DNA of 64,000 bases from Escallonia rubra (taxonomy: Eukaryota; Streptophyta; Magnoliopsida; Escalloniales; Escalloniaceae), in NCBI GenBank assembly GCA_033065855.1, contig JAVXUO010001086.1, positions 1-64,000 of the forward strand, given 5' to 3'. Made by a program: the position numbers and the translations under genes. Below are positions 57,838 to 64,000 of the stretch, piece after piece; positions within the stretch are counted from its first letter, which is position 1; each line of letters begins with the position of its first letter. The notes below the pieces were generated by a model that worked only from the letters and a program-made list of their open reading frames with translations, searched no databases and was not told the origin of the DNA.

Positions 57838-58430
57838 TGAATTTTGAAGAGAGACAAAGCTAGTAAACATCGAAAACTAGTGTTTACATATTTAATGCCT
57901 GATAGCTTCCCCAGGAAAAAATATAATTTCTTTTTTCATCTTTGGAAGCAAGCCCCTTTACCTTTGAGCCTCGTTGAAATTACCCACATCTTTTCGGTAT
58001 TTCCCAATTAATCCCGTTGATTTTTTTCTTCAAAGGATTTTCAATCATCACATCCCGATAAGAAACGCAAACTCATCATCTAAGAAGAAAGTAGAACAGC
58101 TAGGATAAATAATATTTGCGTCTAGACAGACAAAGTATGCACACGAACAAAATTAAAGACTTATTGCGGAATTTTGAAGGGAGACAAATTGGACATACCT
58201 CAAAAACTAATATATTTTCTATCTTCTAAGCAAACCCTTACCTTTGAGCCTTATTGAAATTACCCACACGTTTTCATACTTCTTAATTAACCACGTTGAT
58301 CTTTTTCTTCTGGTATTCTCAATCATCACATCCTGATAACAAATGCAAACTCGTCACCTAAGCAAAATGTAAGATAGCAAGGATGGACAATTTTTGCATC
58401 TAGGCCGACAAAGCGTGGACGCTAACAAAG
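57838..58430. repeat. Imperfect tandem duplication of about 320 bp
   Basis: 57838-58160 and 58163-58430 share, in order, GAATTTTGAAG(A/G)GAGACAAA, CCTTTGAGCC, TGAAATTACCCACA, TCAATCATCACATCC, AATGCAAACTC-like and TCTAG(A/G)C(A/C)GACAAAG blocks. Identity is roughly 75-80% by eye, so the duplication is old. It lies 0.4-1 kb upstream of the LOG gene. Confidence 0.8.
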
Positions 58431-58925
58431 TTACTTGCGTTCAAACTTTAGCTTAAGTTGCGACCCCCACTATTGACATGTCGGAAACTCCTAATTAAGG
58501 AATCATCTTTTATTTTAGATCCGAAGGTCGTTTATTGTATCTCTAAGCTTTTTAAGTGAAGCTAAGTATCGAGTGTGGAGCCTTATGTAAACAATCAATT
58601 TGGTTGGTTTAAAACCATTTCTTTTTCCTTGTAAGTGTAAGGAAATTTGGCTTTGAAGGGTACAACATGAGGCGATAAAGCTCAAACTCTGGAATTTGTG
58701 CATAAATATTCTGAAAACTTATGTGCCAAAATCCTTTGTAAGCTTTCATTATAAGATTATCATGCAGTAATAGATCTTTTTATCAGTTCGATGGCTTCTT
58801 CGGTAAAAGGATGCCAATAGCGCATACCAACATACACCTTTGCTGGGACATTCTTTGCACGGAGTGCCTTTCTCACGTTGTTGCATAACAATAGCTATTC
58901 GACGCGCACTCCACATCATTCATGA
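58431..58925. other. Intergenic, nothing recognised
   Basis: Short frames only; part may belong to the LINE remnant that follows. Confidence 0.4.
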
Positions 58926-59277
58926 TCTGTAGTCATAATCGTATCTGACTTTCTTGTTGCTTTTGATTGTTTACGCAGGTCCACCGCCAGCAACCAATGG
59001 CACCTCACCTTCGGTCCCGACTACCTGACTCTACTTCATTGTTGTCCGACTGTAGATGTTTCCTATTGCTATCGCGAGGCTAACATAGTTGCGGATTCGT
59101 TAGCTCAATCTGTTAGCCTTAACGATTTTGTATGTAACACTTTTGTCCATCCTCTGGAGGGCGTTACTCCCCATTTATTTTCTGATGTGTGCGGTGAAGT
59201 TATACTCCGATAGACTCTTGTAATGTAAATATTTTGCTGTAATTTAAACATCATTAGTCTTCGATTTAAAAAAAAAA
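58926..59277 (+). mobile_element. 5'-truncated LINE, RNase H tail and poly(A)
   Basis: An open frame from 58926 to the stop at 59211-59213 reads as the end of a plant RNase H-like domain. It has VIIVSDFLVAFDCL, then NQWHLTFGPDYL and the diagnostic CYREANIVADSLAQS, with a short tail GEVILR. After the stop a leader-like AT-rich stretch ends in ten A (59268-59277). RNase H at the end of the last frame, plus a poly(A) tail, fits a 5'-truncated LINE of the plant L1 group. Everything upstream of the RNase H is missing or not recognisable, and an in-frame TGA lies at 58923. No target duplication was identified. Confidence 0.7.
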
Positions 59278-61012
59278 GATCACAATGCATAAGGCCACTA
59301 TCTTTAGGCTTGGGAAATGGATTAAATGGCCCCCACCCACTGTCAATCTTTGAATATGTTAGTGAAGCCCACTACCACTGGGCTTGGAAAAGGGATCAGA
59401 TGGCACCCTCCCACCCACAGTTCAATCTTTCAAACTTAGAGATAGTGATGGAGCTATGATTCTAGTAATTTGAATGTTCACTACATAGGCACTAATAGAT
59501 TGCAGAAACTGGAGCAATAAGAGATGATTTGCAGCTTTGTGAATCAAGATAGTGGTTTGCCCGTCCAGTATATTCAATTTGACACTAGAGTATTGGTGGA
59601 CCTGCTAAAGGTGTTTGTGACCTCTCTTGAGATAATCTCACATCGGGTTAATAAACGAGGCTCTCCACCCATAATCAATTGGTTTAGGATGATTGCTTTC
59701 ACAATTAAAAATTAATTAAGTTGACTGTTGCGCAACTATTTCATTCACGTGTTTGGCTCACTCAGAAAGAAGTTTAGGCACACATGAGACGTGTGTTGAG
59801 ATACAATCTCACACTGAACAAGTAACTATAATTACTTCAACATATAACCTTGTGAAACTCTACCCATAGTCAATTAGTCTCGGGATTGGATATTTTCACA
59901 ACCTCCTAGGGGTAGCATTTACCTACTTAGGAAAAGGAAGCAGTGAATGTAATCTTGGATGCAAATTCCTCACGTCTACAAGATGTTTGATGCAACGGCA
60001 AATGATCGTTCGATTACTATTCAAAAATGGTGTCCAAACAGCGCGTTGACTCCTCATGACCATACTTTCTACAAGAAACGTGTAAAATTTTGAGATTCTG
60101 AGAGAAAATATATCTTTACGCATAACTTTTTTTCTTTCTTAGGAGTATAGTTCTGATAACACCCCCCCCCCCACACACACACACACACACACACAACACA
60201 CGCTCATGCAATGTTAGGAGGGGTAAGGTCTTGGCCTCGTGCTATTATGCTACAAATCAAAGTAGGATTGTTGAAAATCAAAAGTGTCCTGAAAATAACT
60301 TATAGCCAACCAAAACAATTTACTGTCAATTTTCCATATATCAGTGCAGCACGTTGACCTCTCATGATCATTCTTGTTTACAAGAAACGTCTAAAACTTT
60401 TGGGATCCTATAGAAATATGCCTCTTTACGCCCTATCCCACCTCACGCATGCAATGTTAGGAGTAGGTGGCCCCCTGCTATGTTATAGAAGTAGGATTGT
60501 TCTTTTTGTTGGATGAAAGTCAATTGTAGGATTGTTCTTTTGGTCCATCCTACATGGAGTAGTAATTATTCGAATTTATAGGTTGAAAAATAACAAGTAT
60601 CCCATAAATAACTAATTTACAACTATATATAAGATATGTTTGACATTCGTGTGACTCATGGCCAACCACAAACAATTTACTGTCGGTGTCTCCATATACG
60701 AATGCAGATTTCAAGGAAGTAACTAACCTCACGGCCAAAAAATTAACCAAGTTAAATGGCCAACAGATGGGCTTTTTCCTAAAAAAAATGACGCAACTAT
60801 GCTTCTGAGCCACTGTTTTTGGCTTTCCAATCCTCAATTCAAGCAAGCTGTTTTGCATACCAATTGAGAACTGAAACCAAACACAATTTCACTGCCTATC
60901 TCCATTGCCTTCATTCAAGCAATCTGGGTTGTTTTCCTGTAGAAATCTGTCAGCGTTCGGCAAACCCCCCCCAGAGAAGTTTCTTGGTTTCCTAAGGATA
61001 TCAGTCTCAGGC
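59278..61012. other. Intergenic with old tandem duplicates; promoter of next gene
   Basis: A block GGCTTGGGAAATGGATTAAATGGC...CCCACCCAC (about 59308) recurs at about 59379. A second duplication pairs about 60036-60240 with about 60348-60480 (GACTCCTCATGACCAT, ACAAGAAACGT, GCAATGTTAGGAG). A third block, CCAACCA...CAATTTACTGTC, recurs at 60306 and 60661. A C11/(CA)n microsatellite lies at 60162-60196. 60850-61012 is probably the leader of the downstream gene. Confidence 0.6.
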
Positions 61013-61705
61013 ATGGGAAGGAGATTTCCCATAGGTGGGAATCAGTTAACTCATCCAGTGCTTTCGTATTCTCTATTGTTTGCATGTATTGCTGCTACAG
61101 TTACTATAATCTCATCCCTCTGTGGCTCTCTTTTGCGAAAAAAATCAAACTCTCCATCACCTTTAGAAAACAAAACAACAGAAGATTCCAATAGGATTGT
61201 TTCATCGCCAAATAGCACAACAGAGACGTCGGTAATGCCACCGGCCACGAGACCAGCAGAATTAGAAGGTACAACAGATAGGGTGCAGCCGCGAAACGAA
61301 CAAGTGCAACAGCCATTGCCACCACCCCCTCGTATGTCTCATTTGAGGGCAGCGTCTTGCCATTTCCAGTCAAGCTCGACAGCGTCAGAAGGGAAGCTTT
61401 CGTCCAGTATGAGCATGAGGGTGCAACAAGGAGGTGCAATGCTATCGAGACAATCATCTCGAAGGGAAAATTTTGACAGCAAACGCGAGAAAAAATTGAA
61501 GCACGAGAGAAAATTGAAGCACGAGGACTCCATTTGGAAGAAGACAATCATCTTAGGAGAAAAATGTAGGGTCCCGAATGAGGATGACGCGGTCGTTTGC
61601 GACGAAAAGGGACACATAATTCCTGCGTATCATCGGAAGATCGCTAGTTCGTTTTTGGTGTCTAGACAAACATCAGGTATTGATCCAGATGCAATTCCGA
61701 GCTGA
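61013..61705 (+). CDS. Small plant-specific membrane protein, function unknown
   Basis: A single-exon gene. The first ATG in frame is at 61013 and gives 230 residues; the frame stays open upstream but has no earlier ATG. One hydrophobic segment (about 14-37, SYSLLFACIAATVTIISSLCG) near the N-terminus looks like a membrane anchor with a short outer end. A long Ser/Pro-rich, probably disordered middle with PPPPPR follows, then a very basic stretch with tandem KLKHE (about residues 162-171). The compact C-terminal block WKKTIILGEKCRVPNEDDAV...IIPAYH ends in IDPDAIPS. I recall similar short tails in uncharacterised plant membrane proteins but cannot name the family. Codon use and the structured tail support a real gene. 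Confidence 0.75.
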   Translation: MGRRFPIGGNQLTHPVLSYSLLFACIAATVTIISSLCGSLLRKKSNSPSPLENKTTEDSNRIVSSPNSTTETSVMPPATRPAELEGTTDRVQPRNEQVQQPLPPPPRMSHLRAASCHFQSSSTASEGKLSSSMSMRVQQGGAMLSRQSSRRENFDSKREKKLKHERKLKHEDSIWKKTIILGEKCRVPNEDDAVVCDEKGHIIPAYHRKIASSFLVSRQTSGIDPDAIPS

Positions 61706-62639
61706 GGAGAAAACAAAAAAAGAAGCAAGAAAAAAGGTAGGGAAAGGAGAGCTTTATATATGTTCATATACGTTATAAAAGAAAATCTTGTTGGGTATTT
61801 TCATTTTACATCAGGAAGAGATTGTATTCTTGGGGTTTTCAGTTTTCTTTTTCTGCATAATTTCAAACAATTGTAGCAAAGATTTCGGAGAAAACGTTGC
61901 AGCTCTACTTTTGTCTTGGTCTCTCACATTGCATTGGAAATATTATAAAGGAAGAGGTTGGAAGGAATTATCAGTGGTAACCTTAGTGGAACTCCTCATT
62001 TGATGACGGTTTTCTCTTGGAAACTTGCTTTTGCGATCGCGAGTTAGGAGTTCCATGAGATATCGTCCCAAGCTAATATAGGAACTCGATCCCGTCAGCT
62101 GGACAGAGATGCATGGAACAATTGAGAGAGTACCTGAAAATCAAAACATTTTCGAATCAATTCCTTGTTTCTCTCTTCCTTGAAGTCCTTAAAGCCTCCT
62201 TGTCTATTATTGCCGACTGCCCTTCTCGAAAGAACATAGTTTGAATGATGGGCTTCTATCGGTACTTGTAATTGCAATTCACCCACGTAATTGTATTCAG
62301 TGTTATCGTACACGAGGAGCTCACTTCAGTGCCCCCGATCCCCATCATATGTTGTTATGCTCAAAGGACTTGAGTAAACGATCAGAACCTGCTTCTAGGA
62401 TACACCTATGGAGCCAAATGAAAAAGAAAAAAAAAAAGGCAAATACATTTCCAAGAAGCCTCCTTCCAAGGGTACATGTCACTTTGGTACTCGCGCTACC
62501 CCGTCTTTATTCGACGTGTCCCGTGCATCACATATTGCTTACCACACCCTTGCTGTTGGTCAATAACTTCACTACAAGATGCATGGCCTTGGTCATGGAG
62601 CATGCTTCTACCCACTCTACAAAATGTAAAACTTCTCTT
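61706..62639. other. 3' flank, nothing recognised
   Basis: Includes the probable 3' UTR of the membrane-protein gene. A 151-codon frame at 62241-62696 has no recognised domain. Confidence 0.4.
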
Positions 62640-63185
62640 TTGGTAGGCAACTCTTTAGACGCTGCTTCATTAAGCTTCAAGTGCTCTGACTTGTGAGGAC
62701 TCGTGTTCTGTCAACTAGGTAATTCCTCCAGGACACTAACTCAGCCCCTTAGGTAGGCGACTCATTTGAAACATTACCTCGACGCGCTTCAAGTGCTCTG
62801 GCAGCAGAACTCGTCATGGGATTGGCGACTCTCTCGGGACATTATATTTGATATAGATCTCCAAGTGGTCCGGCATGAGGACTCCTCTTCTGCCTGGTAG
62901 GTGACTCCTCTGGAGACTACCTCAGCCCGTCGAGTAGACGACTCCTTTGGGATACCACATGCGCTCACTCTAAGTGCTACGACACATGACTCATTAAAGG
63001 ATAGGCAAATTCTCAAGACACTATATCCCACCAGGGAGCTCAAAGTGCTCTGACGTGATGACTCCTCCTCTACAAGGTAGGTGATTCATCCAGGGGGCGC
63101 TAACTCTGCATGCTTCAAGTGTTTCGGCACAAGGACTAACCCAGGATAGTCGATTACCCCTTAACATTATCTCGGTCAGGGTGAC
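62640..63185. repeat. Degenerate tandem array, 70-112 bp units
   Basis: At least six units each open with a variant of CTTCAAGTGCTCTGGCA (62675, 62787, about 62869, 62968, 63039, 63112). Each continues with variants of GAGGACTCCTC, GGTAGGTGACTC and GGGACATTA. A partial unit precedes the first. Unit lengths vary (about 71-112 bp) and similarity is low, so the array is old. Confidence 0.8.
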
Positions 63186-64000
63186 TGCGTGATTAATCTA
63201 TGTGCTTCTTCACCGAGGCTATTAGTCCGCACCTCTAAGGATGAAGGCCTCCAGGGTCACTCCGAGACGAGAGTGGGTCTTCCGAGGGCATCGCGCCTAA
63301 ACGAGGTGGCACCTTCAGGGAAAAACATATGTCCCTTGATGACAAGGAACTTTCAGCTACCTATCAATAGTGGACTTGAGAACTTGTTGTCACGGCACTT
63401 GACTAACTCTCTTTCTCACTTTGAAACTCCAGACATAGAGGATTTTAAAGATAAAGACCTAAGCATCAGATATTGTCTTTGGACCTAAGCATTGACTATT
63501 GGACATTAGAGTTTTGACCATCCGCTTGATACTCGCGTCGCATGTACACCCTTGCTATTGTCAGTCCTCTAACGCTATCTAGGTTGCCTCAATTCCTTCC
63601 TTTGCCCTTATCCTTCCTTGTCACACATTATCATTCTTGGCGTCTGATTTGGGATTGAGCCCTTATTGCAACTCCACGTAGAATGCGAACTCACTTCCTG
63701 ACATTAGTAATGATGATGTTTTACTTGTGGCAACGTTATTGCTTGAGCAACTATAGGATCACCGATCCAAAAAGGACAAGTATATTTTGAGTATCACAAG
63801 AACCCTACAAGATAATCACTACTGCCAAAACATGTGGTCCTGCCGAAACCAAGCGCTTTGATCGCTAATGCAACTACAAAGTATTTCTTTCTTCATACGA
63901 GTAAGAGATAGGATTTACGAGCATCCTTTGTACAATAAGCAATCTAACAACTCCTTTTTGTGAGCTCAAACACTCGAATTTAATATCCTTGTAATAAGAA
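63186..64000. other. Window end, no gene; possible old LTR-element sequence
   Basis: A 99-codon frame at 63189-63488 has no recognised domain. The mixed composition and the neighbouring degenerate array resemble non-coding parts of large plant LTR elements, but no terminus, primer site or domain is visible, so no element is called. Confidence 0.3.

Noticed and set aside
60161-60196. C-run and CA repeat considered as a structural element
   Set aside because: A simple microsatellite without flanking symmetry.
60905-61012. Upstream extension of the membrane-protein frame
   Set aside because: No ATG before 61013; the extension would need a non-AUG start.
1-64000. CRISPR-like arrays or bacterial defence operons
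   Set aside because: All regular short repeats are microsatellites, MITE interiors or old tandem duplications; genes have introns and are plant-type.

Overview
This window is nuclear DNA of a flowering plant, most likely a eudicot. The genes have many introns with GT-AG borders and T-rich acceptors. Their products are typical plant proteins, and the spaces between them are filled with plant transposon families. The species cannot be named from the sequence. No CRISPR array, operon, rRNA or tRNA gene was seen. Six host genes can be supported.

Layout: (1) 1-8.2 kb is transposon ground: a decayed CACTA transposase piece, a long-TIR Mutator-like element, a hAT-like element, a Tourist-like fragment and a perfect 29-bp hairpin. 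(2) 8.2-13.5 kb holds eIF4A with a 2.4-kb intron in its 5' UTR and a complete 413-aa coding sequence. (3) 13.5-17.4 kb holds a Mutator-like element with a perfect 9-bp target duplication, a hAT-like element with a perfect 8-bp duplication, and a single-exon DUF3511 gene. (4) 17.4-27.4 kb is mostly repeats. (5) 27.5-34.5 kb holds a nine-exon NIPA-type magnesium transporter, best matching the NIPA9 type, with a Helitron-like end in intron 2 and a Mutator-like element in intron 3. (6) 34.5-38 kb is the 3' flank of NIPA9, which contains a long inverted repeat split by a Tourist-like MITE. (7) 38-41.4 kb holds a five-exon GDSL esterase/lipase with a hAT-like element in its last intron. (8) 41.8-48.2 kb is a broken second copy of the last NIPA9 exon and its 3' flank, interrupted by an old Ty1/copia fossil on the minus strand. 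The fossil itself carries a hAT-like element. (9) 48.2-55 kb is gene-poor. (10) 55.1-57.5 kb, minus strand, holds a seven-exon cytokinin-activating LOG gene of the LOG8 type. (11) 57.5-64 kb holds tandem duplications, a LINE tail, a single-exon gene for a small plant membrane protein, and a degenerate tandem array near the end.

The genes do not form one pathway. From memory, LOG8, NIPA9 and a DUF3511 gene are also neighbours on Arabidopsis chromosome 5, so the backbone appears to be an old conserved gene block loosened by transposons. I did not find a clearly new biological system. The most informative structures are the self-proving MITE insertion beside NIPA9, the layered duplication/copia/hAT nest, and the set of hAT-like elements with exact 8-bp target duplications but different subterminal repeats.
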